DNA of 64,000 bases from Ignavibacteria bacterium (GTDB lineage: Bacteria > Bacteroidota > Ignavibacteria > Tepidaquicellales > Tepidaquicellaceae), in contig JAQTLX010000001.1 in assembly GCA_028714695.1 (NCBI GenBank), positions 338,307 through 402,306 on the forward strand, in the 5' to 3' direction. The translations under genes were made by a program, and so were the position numbers. Positions 9,366-18,877 of this stretch are shown here, one piece after another. How positions within the stretch are numbered: the first letter of the stretch is position 1; each line of letters begins with the position of its first letter. The notes beneath the pieces are model-generated. The model made no database searches and was not told the DNA's origin. It was given only the letters and a program-made list of their open reading frames with translations.

Positions 9366-10404
9366 AAAAATTCTTCATATAGCGCCCCAAAATTTTGCAG
9401 GTATGCCGATAGATTTTGCGAAGATGCAGAATGAATCGGGGCATTACTCGCGTCTTGTCACGGTTTTCAAAAATACACTCGATTTCGAAGAGGATTTGTC
9501 TCTTGGATTTAAATTACCGGTAAACAAACTCGCGAAACAATGGCGTGATTCGAAGATTACCGGAATGAAATATTATAAACCGAAGAATTTTTCCGAAAAA
9601 ATATTTTTCAAACTCCGTGATTTAAAAAACAGCAGTGTTATAAATAAATTCATTGAAGAAAATAATCTTCTCGATTTCGACATCTATCATTTCGACGGGG
9701 GTATGGACTTCTTCAGGGATTTGAGATTTGCAAAAAAACTTCATGGTCTCGGAAAGAAGATTGTTTGCTGCTATTACGGAAGCGATTTAAGAACGAGGGG
9801 AATATTCCGGGAACTCGATGAAATGAGCAGACTGAATCTGACGGTCGAATTCGATCACATAAGACTCCATAAAAACATACATTATCTGTTCTTCCCGTAT
9901 GATGTGAAAAAAACTCAATATAATTTTGTAAGCAATGAAGAATTAAGAATTATACATTCGCCTACAAACCGCCTGTATAAAGGGACAGACAGGATTCTTG
10001 AAGTAATAGAGCAACTAAGAAAAGATTTCGACTTCGAATTCATACTTGCGGAAAATGTTTCACGCGATAAACTTATGCGGATGAAATGCGGATGCGATTT
10101 AGCGATAGATCAGGTCGGAGGAATTATGGGCGGCTCGGGTTACGGAAAGAATTCAATTGAAAATCTTGCAATGGGTCTTCCGACTATCACAGAGTTCTAT
10201 GATGAATATCTGAACTTTCTTCCTGAAAATCCTTTCATATGCAGCGATATAAAAAATCTGAAAACAACAATTACCGATATTCTGGAAAACAGGGGACTGC
10301 TGAAAGAATATTCCGAAAAAGGAAGACAATGGGTTGAAAAGTACCACTCTTTCGAAAGCGTCAACAAAAGGCTTGAAAGTCTTTATGAGGAGAATGATAT
10401 ATGA
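9358..10404 (+). CDS. GT-B fold glycosyltransferase
   Basis: The TTG at 9358 lies within the end of the amidohydrolase gene. The 348-residue product has an N-terminal half with ILHIAPQNFAGMP and DIYHFDGGMDFFRD, and a C-terminal nucleotide-sugar domain with IHSPTNRLYKGTDRILEVI, then GYGKNSIENLAMGLPTI, where the Glu is the usual donor-binding acidic residue of GT4-like enzymes. No signal peptide or membrane helix is seen, so it should act on the cytoplasmic face. Its stop overlaps the next start by ATGA, giving continuous coupling to the flippase. Confidence 0.75.
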   Translation: MSKKILHIAPQNFAGMPIDFAKMQNESGHYSRLVTVFKNTLDFEEDLSLGFKLPVNKLAKQWRDSKITGMKYYKPKNFSEKIFFKLRDLKNSSVINKFIEENNLLDFDIYHFDGGMDFFRDLRFAKKLHGLGKKIVCCYYGSDLRTRGIFRELDEMSRLNLTVEFDHIRLHKNIHYLFFPYDVKKTQYNFVSNEELRIIHSPTNRLYKGTDRILEVIEQLRKDFDFEFILAENVSRDKLMRMKCGCDLAIDQVGGIMGGSGYGKNSIENLAMGLPTITEFYDEYLNFLPENPFICSDIKNLKTTITDILENRGLLKEYSEKGRQWVEKYHSFESVNKRLESLYEENDI

Positions 10405-11870
10405 GCGGCAAACACGTTAAAGACCTTTTTTCTCAGACTACTATATACGGTATCGGGTTGTTTGCCAATAAAGCGATATCGTTTATATTGCTTCCTTTAT
10501 ATACTTACTATTTTGCTCCCGCCGAACTTGGTGTGTATAATCTTGTTCAATCGGTATGGCTGTTCGTAATATTGATTTATCTTTATGGACAGGAAACCGC
10601 TTTCATAAAGTTTTTCATAGACGGCAGGAATGATGAAGAAAAGAAAACGGTATATTCGACAACATTGATAATGCTTGTATGCTCGTCATTGGTATTTTCT
10701 CTGATAATCTATTTTCTGTCCCCATCAATTGCTTCTTTAATAAGGTTTGAAAATCCTGAACTTGGAAACAAACTCCTGCGCATACTTGCTTTGCTGCTGT
10801 TTACGGATACATTGTTCAGATTTCCGTTATTGCTAATAAGAGCGGAACTGAAAGCAAAGTCGTATCTGTATCTTACGCTCCTGTCTGTATTGGCCAATGT
10901 CTCGGCTAATTTCATTCTTATCGTGGGCTTGAAAATGGGAGTTGAAGCAATATTCTACAGTTATATCATATCCGTTATAATCACATTCATAGCGGGACTT
11001 CTGGCAACGGGGAAATATTTGTCGTTAAGGTTTTCATTCGATACGGCAAAGAAACTTGCTGCGTACGGAAATAAATTTATTTATATCGGTTTGTTTGTTC
11101 TGCTGATTGATGTTTCGGACAGATTTTTTCTAAAATATTTTTTCAATGAAGAAGTCGTCGGAATATACAGCGCAAACTACAGGCTCGCTTCTGTAATGTC
11201 GCTGATAGTTGCCGCATTCAGATTTTCATGGACACCGTATTTTCTTAATCTAGAAAAAAATCCCGAGAATAAAAAAATTATTTCCGACATTTTTACGTAT
11301 CTCGTTTTTACGGGAATGTTGTTGTTCTTATTCTTTTCATTCTTTACGGAGCCGATCGTTAAAATATCTTTCGGAAAATTTTCATTGCTTGATTTCCGAT
11401 ACAGAAGCGGACTTTCGATAATCCCAATAGTGCTTCTTGCATACTTTTTTTCTGGCATGTATTCGGCTTTGAGTGTTGCGCCGTTTTACGCGAATAAAAC
11501 CGGAGAACTGTTCTTCGTAACGTGGCTTGGATTCGCAGTTAATATGATTTTCAATTTTATTTTGATTCCTAAATTTATTATGATGGGCGCTGCGCTTTCA
11601 ACTCTGATTACATATCTGGTAATGCTTGTATATTTATATTTCCGTTCGCAGAAAATTTATAAAATTGATTTCGAATCGTCTAAAATCCTTATCATTACTG
11701 CATTTGCAGGGATTTGCTATTTCTTGTATTACTTATCTTCATCATACTTCGATAACACAATTTTAATGATAATTTCATTTTTTCTCATAACTTTTTTCAT
11801 TTTATTTTTAAACCTGCTACATGTCGTCAAATTAACTGCTGTAAAAACAATATTTACAAGAGGACTCTAA
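10401..11870 (+). CDS. Wzx-like oligosaccharide/polysaccharide flippase
   Basis: The 489-residue protein is almost entirely membrane helices (about twelve to fourteen). It starts with KHVKDLFSQTTIYGIGLFANK, a typical beginning of MOP-superfamily Wzx/RfbX flippases, with charged residues at the mouths of helices. Flippases of this family move undecaprenyl-linked oligosaccharides across the inner membrane. It is the last gene of the coupled cluster and starts at an ATGA overlap with the glycosyltransferase gene. A candidate terminator lies about 100 bp downstream, after a candidate small RNA promoter. Confidence 0.85.
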   Translation: MSGKHVKDLFSQTTIYGIGLFANKAISFILLPLYTYYFAPAELGVYNLVQSVWLFVILIYLYGQETAFIKFFIDGRNDEEKKTVYSTTLIMLVCSSLVFSLIIYFLSPSIASLIRFENPELGNKLLRILALLLFTDTLFRFPLLLIRAELKAKSYLYLTLLSVLANVSANFILIVGLKMGVEAIFYSYIISVIITFIAGLLATGKYLSLRFSFDTAKKLAAYGNKFIYIGLFVLLIDVSDRFFLKYFFNEEVVGIYSANYRLASVMSLIVAAFRFSWTPYFLNLEKNPENKKIISDIFTYLVFTGMLLFLFFSFFTEPIVKISFGKFSLLDFRYRSGLSIIPIVLLAYFFSGMYSALSVAPFYANKTGELFFVTWLGFAVNMIFNFILIPKFIMMGAALSTLITYLVMLVYLYFRSQKIYKIDFESSKILIITAFAGICYFLYYLSSSYFDNTILMIISFFLITFFILFLNLLHVVKLTAVKTIFTRGL

Positions 11871-11894
11871 AGTATAACTTTATTGATTTTTCTC

Positions 11895-11925
11895 TTGACA
11901 ATTAAGAATAATGTACTTATGTTTG
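11895..11925 (+). promoter_or_regulatory. Strong candidate promoter ahead of a non-coding stretch
   Basis: A TTGACA hexamer at 11895-11900 is separated by exactly 17 bp from TATGTT at 11918-11923; the same place also reads TATGTTTG, which fits the Bacteroidota TAnnTTTG element. No coding sequence begins before the hairpin terminator at 11975, so the promoter appears to serve a short untranslated RNA. Confidence 0.5.
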
Positions 11926-11930
11926 TAGTA

Positions 11931-12009
11931 GATGGATGAGATAAAATAAGAATTACCCTTTCTTATTTAAAACCAATCCGGTTGTTGCAAGGCGATAACC
12001 GGATTTTTT
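11931..12009 (+). ncRNA. Candidate small RNA (about 80 nt)
   Basis: Between the promoter at 11895 and a rho-independent terminator is a segment of about 80 nt with no ORF. It would fold into two hairpins: AAATAAGAA (11944-11952) pairs perfectly with TTCTTATTT (11960-11968) around a 7-nt loop, and the terminator stem AATCCGGTT/AACCGGATT (11975-11983 and 11997-12005) is followed by a T run. The downstream gene starts about 220 bp later, too far for this to be a simple leader. I know no family match. The remainder of the 11871-12226 gap is AT-rich with no other feature seen. Confidence 0.4.
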
Positions 12010-12010
12010 A
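11975..12010 (+). terminator. Rho-independent terminator
   Basis: A perfect 9-bp stem (AATCCGGTT with AACCGGATT) closes a 13-nt loop and is followed by TTTT. It would end either the glycan cluster transcript or the candidate small RNA. Confidence 0.75.
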
Positions 12011-12226
12011 TTGTACTAACGGATTAATAATACTAGTCAAAATCTAAACACATACATGTATTAAGTATTTTTCACGATTATTTTATCTCTTTTTTCTCCG
12101 TCTTGTTAAATAAAATATTATATGCGGCAATTTATATTGATTTTATAATCTTTATTACTGAATTTGGAATAGGCTCATTTATAATTCGCAGTGAAATTCT
12201 TACAATAAAATTTCGTATATAATTAA

Positions 12227-12718
12227 ATGAAGATTCTTATTCTTACTTGTCTCATAATTCTGCCTTTGACTGTCTTTTCTCAGACGGATAAATTAAAAGT
12301 TTATTCTTTAAGTTTTGAAACATCATATTTATATATCCGGAATTCCAATAAAGGCATTTCGTTAAAGCCGTCCGCGCAGTACAAATTAGGCAGGGACATT
12401 TCGGTTTATTCCGAATTTCTTTATTGTTTCACAAAAGATGAGTCATACAAGTATCAATATGCCGTTGTTGATTTCGGCGTTAAAGTAAATCAGACGGCAG
12501 AGCAAATAGCATACGTAAAACTCGGCTTAGGAGGTATTATCAGTCAAAGTGAAAATTCAGGCGGAGCAGGAGGCATTTTGATTAATCTTGGAATCGGTCG
12601 TGAATTTAATTTAAGCAGGAAGGCTGCTCTTTTTATCGAAAGTAATGCATTGTTTTCTCCTTACCGGTTGTCGGGGTTCTATACCTTTGGCGCCGGCTTA
12701 AAGTATAGTTTTTACTAA
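12227..12718 (+). CDS. Small predicted outer-membrane beta-barrel protein
   Basis: The 163-residue protein has a signal peptide (MKILILTCLIILPLTVFSQ) and then alternating hydrophobic/polar strands with frequent aromatic residues and glycine-rich turns (SGGAGGILINLGIG), ending in TFGAGLKYSFY. A terminal aromatic after a beta strand is usual for outer-membrane barrels. The length would fit an eight-stranded barrel. No specific family is recognised. A neighbouring gene of similar general type, interrupted by a stop codon, follows 30 bp downstream. Confidence 0.6.
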   Translation: MKILILTCLIILPLTVFSQTDKLKVYSLSFETSYLYIRNSNKGISLKPSAQYKLGRDISVYSEFLYCFTKDESYKYQYAVVDFGVKVNQTAEQIAYVKLGLGGIISQSENSGGAGGILINLGIGREFNLSRKAALFIESNALFSPYRLSGFYTFGAGLKYSFY

Positions 12719-12748
12719 TTTCAAACTTTTTTAAATCCACACAATTAC

Positions 12749-13396
12749 ATGAAAACACTTGTTTTTATTTTCCTTGCTGTAATTCCACTTAATTTGTTTT
12801 CTCAGGTTTTGCACAAAGAGAAAATTTCATTGCGTAACACGGATAATTATTCTATTAATACCGTTTGCCGTTCATAGGATTTCAAAGAATTATACAGCGA
12901 TAAATCAAAAATATCGGGAATGTTTTCTTTAAATTTCGGTCCTGATTTTCTAATTCCCCCGGATGAAACTAATCTCAGCAAAAAAATCGGATATGGTATA
13001 TCTTTGGAGTTTCAGTATATCAGGAATAATACACTTACCTGGTTCGCGGGTTTCGATATAAATTACTATCAGGAAAGGAATGACTTATATGCTATGTATC
13101 CTGGCGAATATCCTGAAGGATATGAATCAAAGGTCTGGCTGGCATTCATATTAGGCGCGAAGATATATCCGGATAAGGATTTATTCGGTCTTCACTTTAT
13201 TCTGGGTGCCGGTGCTATTAATGAATATGTTGGAGCCCTTGATTTCGGATTGGGTTATGAAATTAAAATAAATGATAGAATTTCTGCCAATCCATTTGCA
13301 AAGACACACATAATTTTAGGTGCGGGAGGGGAGAGCATCGGAATTTTATATTTGAAATCTATGCATTTTGGATGTACCTTGAATTATAATTTTTAA
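12749..13396 (+). pseudogene. Outer-membrane-like gene interrupted by an in-frame amber codon
   Basis: An ATG at 12749 opens a good signal peptide (MKTLVFIFLAVIPLNLFSQ), but the frame meets TAG at 12875-12877 after 42 codons. The same frame then stays open to 13396 and encodes a beta-rich protein (IGYGISLEFQYIRN, later GAGAINEYVGALDFGLGYE) that would lack a signal peptide if started at the next ATG, 12920. The parts join without a frame change, so a single base substitution explains the break. It is either a recent pseudogene, a sequencing error, or a readthrough case. The repaired product would be about 215 residues. Confidence 0.7.
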
Positions 13397-13518
13397 ATAA
13401 TCTCCGGAAAAATAAATTTATCCCGAAATTCAGATTATTTTGGATATTTTAATAAAATTTTTTACTTTTATTCGTAGATTAACTTTCCTAACTTTATGTC
13501 ATAAGTAAATTTATTATC

Positions 13519-16500
13519 ATGAAAAAATATCTACGCTCATTATTACTTTCCCTGTTGATTCTTTCCGTTTCATCTTTTGCTTTTGCAAATGTGATTACCT
13601 CAAATGGAAACGGAACCGGTATTAGTGTAAACGTTATTGAATCAAGAAGCGGATACACAAAATTGGAATATAATTTTTTCGGATACGATTCCAAAGAAAT
13701 TAAAATAAACGGGAACACATATCTTTCTGTGTATGCTCCTGAAATGTCGTGGCTGATGGAGAAAAACAACCCCGAACTGCTTACTTACAAAAGAAGCATT
13801 CTCATCCCCGATAATTCGGCTATGAATTACAAAATACTTTCTCAGGAAACTGATGAGTTCTCAACTCTTCCGATTATGCCTTCTAAAGGCAACTTCACAA
13901 GGGATATAGACCCGAATTCAATACCATACGCATTTAGCAGCATTTATACTTCTGATAAATATTTTCCCGAAAATTCCGTTTCTTTTGCATCGCCGTATAT
14001 CGTGAGAGACTTCAGAGGAATGACGATTCAATTCAATCCTATGCAGTACAACCCGGTAAAAGGTAAAATGAAAATAACCAGAAGAATGGTTATTGAAGTG
14101 TTTTCGGATAATTCACTTAAAGCCGAAAATCCTTTGATAAGACAAACTCCGCTTTCAAGAGTTTCGGGTGAATTTGCAGGCATATATAGAAACCTGTTCA
14201 TGAATTACGGTGTAGGCGAAACGCGTTTCGATTCTATTCCCGAACCCGGCAAAATGTTAATCATTTGTCCTACTGCTTATTTGACTGCAATTCAGCCTTT
14301 GGTTCAGTGGAAACAATCCCGCGGTCTGAATGTTACCGTTGCCGAATATCCGGCAGCAACAGGTTCAGGTAACACTGCAATAAAAACTTACATCCAAAAT
14401 ATGTATAATTCTTCGGGTTCGGTTACATACATTATTTTGGTCGGCGATGTAGCGGATATACCGACTCTGAACGGCGTTTACGAATCTGCCCCATCGGATC
14501 CGTGTTACGTGAAATTAGCCGGGACAGACGCATATCCCGACGCGTTTATATCAAGAATATCCTGCCAGAATGCGTCAAGTGTTTACTATGTTGCTCAGAA
14601 ATTTATAAGATTTGAAAGAGATATAGAATATGGTGCTTCCTGGTATACAAAAGGAGCCGGAATCGGCGGACCTGATGTCGGCGGTACACCGCCTTATGCG
14701 GATTCAATCAGAATGAACTGGGTTAGGGATACATTGATGGCTCATGGTTTTACACAAGTTGATAAAGTTAATGGTCCTGTGGCTACACCGCAGACATTAA
14801 TAAATGTTCTTAATGAAGGAAGATATGTATTGAATTATATCGGCCATGGTTCGGGTACATCCTGGAGCAATACAGGATTTTCAACTACAAATTCATATCA
14901 ACTGGCAAACGGCTGGAGAGAGCCGTTCCTCGTTGACGTTGCATGCCTGAACGGCAATTTTACATTGAATGAATGTCTTGCAGAATCACTTCTGCGAGCA
15001 GGCGATACTGCAAATCCTAAAGGATGCGTTTCAATTTATGCGTCGTCCACTAACGCAAGTTGGGTGCCCCCATGCGATATGCAGGCAGCTGTAATGAGGA
15101 ATTTGGCAAATAGAACAAAGAAGACCGCAGGCGCAATTTCGTTTTTCGGTCTTATGACTGCAATGGATATTAACGGTGGAAGCACAGGAGAAGGTCTGAA
15201 GATGATGGAGCAATATAATATATTCGGCGATTGTTCGCTTCTTCTTTCCAGAGGAGTTCCTCTCGGACCGTCGATTTCTCATAATCAACTGCCGAATACC
15301 GAAAATCTATCCGGACCTTATATCGTAAATGCAACAATAAACACGGTAAATTCAGGTCTTGTAGCAGGCAGAACAAAATTGTTCTGGACACGCGGTACTG
15401 CATTCACTGACAGCGTTACTATGACAAATTCAAGCGGGAATAACTGGACTGCCACCATTCCGGGAAACGGTAGTTCAGCAAACTACAGGTACTTTATCAC
15501 AACAATTGATTCTGTCGGTAGAACTGCATTTGCACCCGGCGGAGCGCCTTCGAATTATTATTCATTCGCGGCAACTCCTGATAATATTAATCCCGTAATT
15601 ACGCATACTCCTTTACCGAATACACCGAAATCAGGTTGGCCGGCAACCGTAACAGCAAATGCAACTGATAATATAGGCATAGATTCTGTATGGGTAAAAT
15701 GGTATATCAATAATACATCAACCGGTATTAAGGAGTTCAAACTGGTACATACAACCGGGACGACATACACAGCAGCATTCAACTCTACTAATGCTCAGGT
15801 GAATTTTAACGATTCAATATTTTACAGAATATTCGCAAGAGATATATCAAATGCACATAATACCGATTCTACATCACTTAATAAATTAGTAATTATTAAT
15901 CTCGTTAATGCCTGTATCGGAACGGGTACATCATCTTCAAACTATCCGTTTGCAACATACTGGCACGATGGCAGAACACAGATGCTCTTTACTGCTTCGG
16001 AATTAAATTCAGTGGGAGCAGGTTCAAACAGTACAATCACTAAGATAGGATTCAATGTCATTAGTGCCTCGTCTCAGGTTATGAACGGATTCAATGTAAG
16101 ATTCCAGCATACCTCGGCAACATCGTTGGCCGGTTACGTTACATCCGGCTGGACGACAGGTTTCTCTGGTACATATACCGTGCCTGGAACAGGCTGGCAG
16201 TATATTGATATGACGTCGCCATATTTCTTATATAACGGTACAAGCAATTTGCTCGTTGAAGTGTGTTTTGACAATACATCATGGACGGATTATTCAACTG
16301 TTAATTCAACTTCGGCACCTAATATGACCTGGGCATATGCAAATGATAACCTAACAGGCTGTTCTATAACGGGAGGCGCAACGCAATCGTACAGACCTAA
16401 TGTTTGTTTCACATTAACTACTGTATTAGGAGCAGTAAATAATGCAAATCTTATTCCTAACAAATACGAATTGGCTCAAAACTATCCGAATCCGTTTAAT

Positions 16501-16722
16501 CCTGTTACTAAGATTAACTTTGCACTCCCGAAGCAAGGTCTTGTTATTATGAAAATCTATGATGTGCTCGGCAGGGAAATCAGAACTCTCGTTAATGAAA
16601 TCAAACAAGCAGGAAACTATTCGGTTGATTTCAATGCCTCCGAATTCGCCAGCGGCGTCTATTTCTACAGACTCGAATCGAATGATTTCGTTGACGTAAA
16701 GAGAATGATACTCATAAAATAA
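13519..16722 (+). CDS. Gingipain-like C25 family cysteine protease with T9SS sorting domain
   Basis: The 1067-residue protein has a signal peptide (LLSLLILSVSSFAFA), a propeptide-like region of about 230 residues, then the C25 catalytic domain: KMLIICPTAYLTAIQPLV, IILVGDVADIP, NYIGHGSGTSW with the catalytic His, and VDVACLNGNF with the nucleophile Cys. Ig-like domains follow (around 590-800), a carbohydrate- or adhesin-like module, and a C-terminal sorting domain beginning at LAQNYPNPFNPVTKI. Gingipains are exported by the type IX system and degrade extracellular protein. Substrate residue preference cannot be read. A terminator follows 20 bp after the stop. Confidence 0.88.
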   Translation: MKKYLRSLLLSLLILSVSSFAFANVITSNGNGTGISVNVIESRSGYTKLEYNFFGYDSKEIKINGNTYLSVYAPEMSWLMEKNNPELLTYKRSILIPDNSAMNYKILSQETDEFSTLPIMPSKGNFTRDIDPNSIPYAFSSIYTSDKYFPENSVSFASPYIVRDFRGMTIQFNPMQYNPVKGKMKITRRMVIEVFSDNSLKAENPLIRQTPLSRVSGEFAGIYRNLFMNYGVGETRFDSIPEPGKMLIICPTAYLTAIQPLVQWKQSRGLNVTVAEYPAATGSGNTAIKTYIQNMYNSSGSVTYIILVGDVADIPTLNGVYESAPSDPCYVKLAGTDAYPDAFISRISCQNASSVYYVAQKFIRFERDIEYGASWYTKGAGIGGPDVGGTPPYADSIRMNWVRDTLMAHGFTQVDKVNGPVATPQTLINVLNEGRYVLNYIGHGSGTSWSNTGFSTTNSYQLANGWREPFLVDVACLNGNFTLNECLAESLLRAGDTANPKGCVSIYASSTNASWVPPCDMQAAVMRNLANRTKKTAGAISFFGLMTAMDINGGSTGEGLKMMEQYNIFGDCSLLLSRGVPLGPSISHNQLPNTENLSGPYIVNATINTVNSGLVAGRTKLFWTRGTAFTDSVTMTNSSGNNWTATIPGNGSSANYRYFITTIDSVGRTAFAPGGAPSNYYSFAATPDNINPVITHTPLPNTPKSGWPATVTANATDNIGIDSVWVKWYINNTSTGIKEFKLVHTTGTTYTAAFNSTNAQVNFNDSIFYRIFARDISNAHNTDSTSLNKLVIINLVNACIGTGTSSSNYPFATYWHDGRTQMLFTASELNSVGAGSNSTITKIGFNVISASSQVMNGFNVRFQHTSATSLAGYVTSGWTTGFSGTYTVPGTGWQYIDMTSPYFLYNGTSNLLVEVCFDNTSWTDYSTVNSTSAPNMTWAYANDNLTGCSITGGATQSYRPNVCFTLTTVLGAVNNANLIPNKYELAQNYPNPFNPVTKINFALPKQGLVIMKIYDVLGREIRTLVNEIKQAGNYSVDFNASEFASGVYFYRLESNDFVDVKRMILIK

Positions 16723-16742
16723 TATCAAAATAAAAATATATC

Positions 16743-16771
16743 AAAGGCTGTCCCCTGGACAGCCTTTTTCA
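16743..16771 (+). terminator. Rho-independent terminator of the C25 protease gene
   Basis: An 11-bp perfect stem (AAAGGCTGTCC with GGACAGCCTTT) closes a 3-nt loop and is followed by a T-rich tract. It lies 20 bp after the stop codon. Confidence 0.9.
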
Positions 16772-16911
16772 TTTTTTAAAATTATTAATCTTATTAAAAT
16801 TAAAATAATACCCTGAATTAATAAAAATTTAATGTTCTGATAATGATTATTTAAATTGATAAACATTTTTAGTAAATTTCACCGTCTCATTTCAATAATG
16901 AAAATTTAAAG

Positions 16912-18699
16912 ATGAATATTCACAAAAAAACGCTCATTCAACTGCTCATAAATGCTATGAAAAAGTTCGATGTGATGCAGGATATTGTTTTTACGAAGAA
17001 AGATGACCAGTATGCAGGCATGAACAGATTTGAAATAGTCAATTATTCCCTCTGCATAAAAGAATACCTCGAAACTCTAGGATTAAGAAAAAACAGCGAC
17101 CTGGCAATCATTTCCGAAAACAGGGTTGAGTGGATAATAACGGATCTGGCGTGCATGCTTTCGCAAAACAGAACCGTCCCTATATACGCTTCGCTTACTC
17201 CCGAATCAATTAAATATATACTTAATGACTGCAAGGCGGAAATTATTTTCGTCTCAACAGGTCTTCAATTGGATAAAATTCTTTCCATAAGAAATGAATG
17301 CCCTGATTTGAAATATATAATCTCTTTTAACAGTTTCGAAAGAGCAAACATAAAAGAACATATTATCTCTTTCAGGGATATTTTCTGCGATAAAACAAAG
17401 TTATCGAAGAATGAACTCCTTGAGAAAATTGAGATTATTTCCGACGGCGTTAATGATGACGATGTACTGACTAATATATATACTTCCGGAACCACGGGTG
17501 TTCCAAAAGGTGTTATGCTGACACATAAAAATATTTATTCGAATCTTGTTTCATTTCCGGAAGTACTGCATATCGACGAAAAGGAAATATTCCTTTCCTA
17601 TCTTCCGTATTCACATATTTATGAGAGAACAGCGGGGTATTATCTTCCGTTTTTCTGGGGTTCAAAGATATATTATGCACAAAGCATCGATACTATAGCA
17701 TTACAGATGACCGAAGTTAAGCCCACTATTATTATTACTGTACCCAGGCTTCTCGATAAGATATATAACAAATTGATGAAAACTTCCGCGGAAATGCCTG
17801 AAGGATATAAAAAGAAGATATTCAACTGGGGACTTAATGTTGCACGGACTGAATGGAATAACAAAGATTCGGTGAAGTGGAAACTTGCAAATAAACTTGT
17901 CTTTCAGAAAATCCGCGAAAAAACAGGCGGAAAATTAAATCTGTTCGCTTCCGGAGGAGGCGCTTTAAACAGAGCCGTTGGAGAATTTTTCGACGGAATA
18001 GGAATTATTACTCTTGAGGGATACGGTCTCACGGAAACATCCCCAGTTGTAGCCGTTAACAGAGTCGACAGAAATAAATACGGTACGGTGGGTATTCCTA
18101 TGAGAGGCGTCAGTGTTAAAATTGCCGATGACGGAGAAATACTCGTCAAAGGCGATACAGTGATGAAGGGTTATTATAACCAGCCGGCAGAAACCGCAGA
18201 AGCAATTAAAGACGGATGGTTCCATACTGGTGATATCGGAGAATTCGATTCCGACGGATGCCTGAAAATCACGGATAGGAAAAAATCTTTGTTTAAGTCA
18301 TCGGGAGGAAAATATATTGCCCCGACTCATATAGAAGAACTCGTTTCAACGCTTCCTTATGTCGATCAGGTGATTGTGATAGGCAATGAAAGGATGTACG
18401 TGACTGCACTGATAGTTCCGGATACGAACGAACTGAAATCGCTGGCAAAAACATTGAAAGTGAATCTTGAATTTGAATCCGACCTCTTCACGAGTCCAAT
18501 AATCCTGAAGCAGATTGAAAAAGATATCAACGAAGTACAGAAGAATCTCGCAAGTTTTGAAAAAATCAGAAAATTCAATTTGCTGCAGACTCCGTTTACT
18601 ATTGAAGGCGGTGAGATTACGCCTACTCAGAAAATCAAAAGAAAATATGTCGAGGAGAAGTATAAGCACATTATAGATAATATGTACCATAAAGTGTAA
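16912..18699 (+). CDS. Long-chain acyl-CoA synthetase (AMP-binding)
   Basis: The 595-residue protein carries the adenylate-forming signature: IYTSGTTGVPKGVMLTHKN (P-loop, about residues 190-210), GYGLTETSPVV (A5-type motif), and GWFHTGDIGEFDSDG followed by ITDRKKSLFKSSGGKYI (A7-A8 motifs). The C-terminal subdomain has the late lysine region (TPTQKIKRKYVEEKYK). Length and motif spacing are those of bacterial long-chain fatty acyl-CoA ligases that activate fatty acids with ATP and CoA. It stands alone between a terminator and a repeat region. Confidence 0.9.
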   Translation: MNIHKKTLIQLLINAMKKFDVMQDIVFTKKDDQYAGMNRFEIVNYSLCIKEYLETLGLRKNSDLAIISENRVEWIITDLACMLSQNRTVPIYASLTPESIKYILNDCKAEIIFVSTGLQLDKILSIRNECPDLKYIISFNSFERANIKEHIISFRDIFCDKTKLSKNELLEKIEIISDGVNDDDVLTNIYTSGTTGVPKGVMLTHKNIYSNLVSFPEVLHIDEKEIFLSYLPYSHIYERTAGYYLPFFWGSKIYYAQSIDTIALQMTEVKPTIIITVPRLLDKIYNKLMKTSAEMPEGYKKKIFNWGLNVARTEWNNKDSVKWKLANKLVFQKIREKTGGKLNLFASGGGALNRAVGEFFDGIGIITLEGYGLTETSPVVAVNRVDRNKYGTVGIPMRGVSVKIADDGEILVKGDTVMKGYYNQPAETAEAIKDGWFHTGDIGEFDSDGCLKITDRKKSLFKSSGGKYIAPTHIEELVSTLPYVDQVIVIGNERMYVTALIVPDTNELKSLAKTLKVNLEFESDLFTSPIILKQIEKDINEVQKNLASFEKIRKFNLLQTPFTIEGGEITPTQKIKRKYVEEKYKHIIDNMYHKV

Positions 18700-18711
18700 A
18701 TAAACAATTAA

Positions 18712-18812
18712 CAATTAGTAATTAGTAATTAATAATTAATTATTATTTTTTCGAAAACATAATATATCTCTTCTTTAAAAATTACCAATTACCAATTACT
18801 AATTACTAATTA
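18712..18812. repeat. Inverted repeat of TAATTAG units (hairpin)
   Basis: After the acyl-CoA synthetase gene, TAATTAG-type units recur around 18712-18738 and their reverse complement (AATTACTAATTACTAATTA) is at 18794-18812. The arms would form a long AT hairpin with a loop of about 60 nt. It may act as a transcript end or be a short mobile or slipped repeat; there is no G+C-rich stem typical of a terminator. Confidence 0.6.
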
Positions 18813-18877
18813 TCTTTTTCTGCATTTAATAAGCACCAATAAATTATTACTTTAAACTCGATAATTAAAATAATTCT

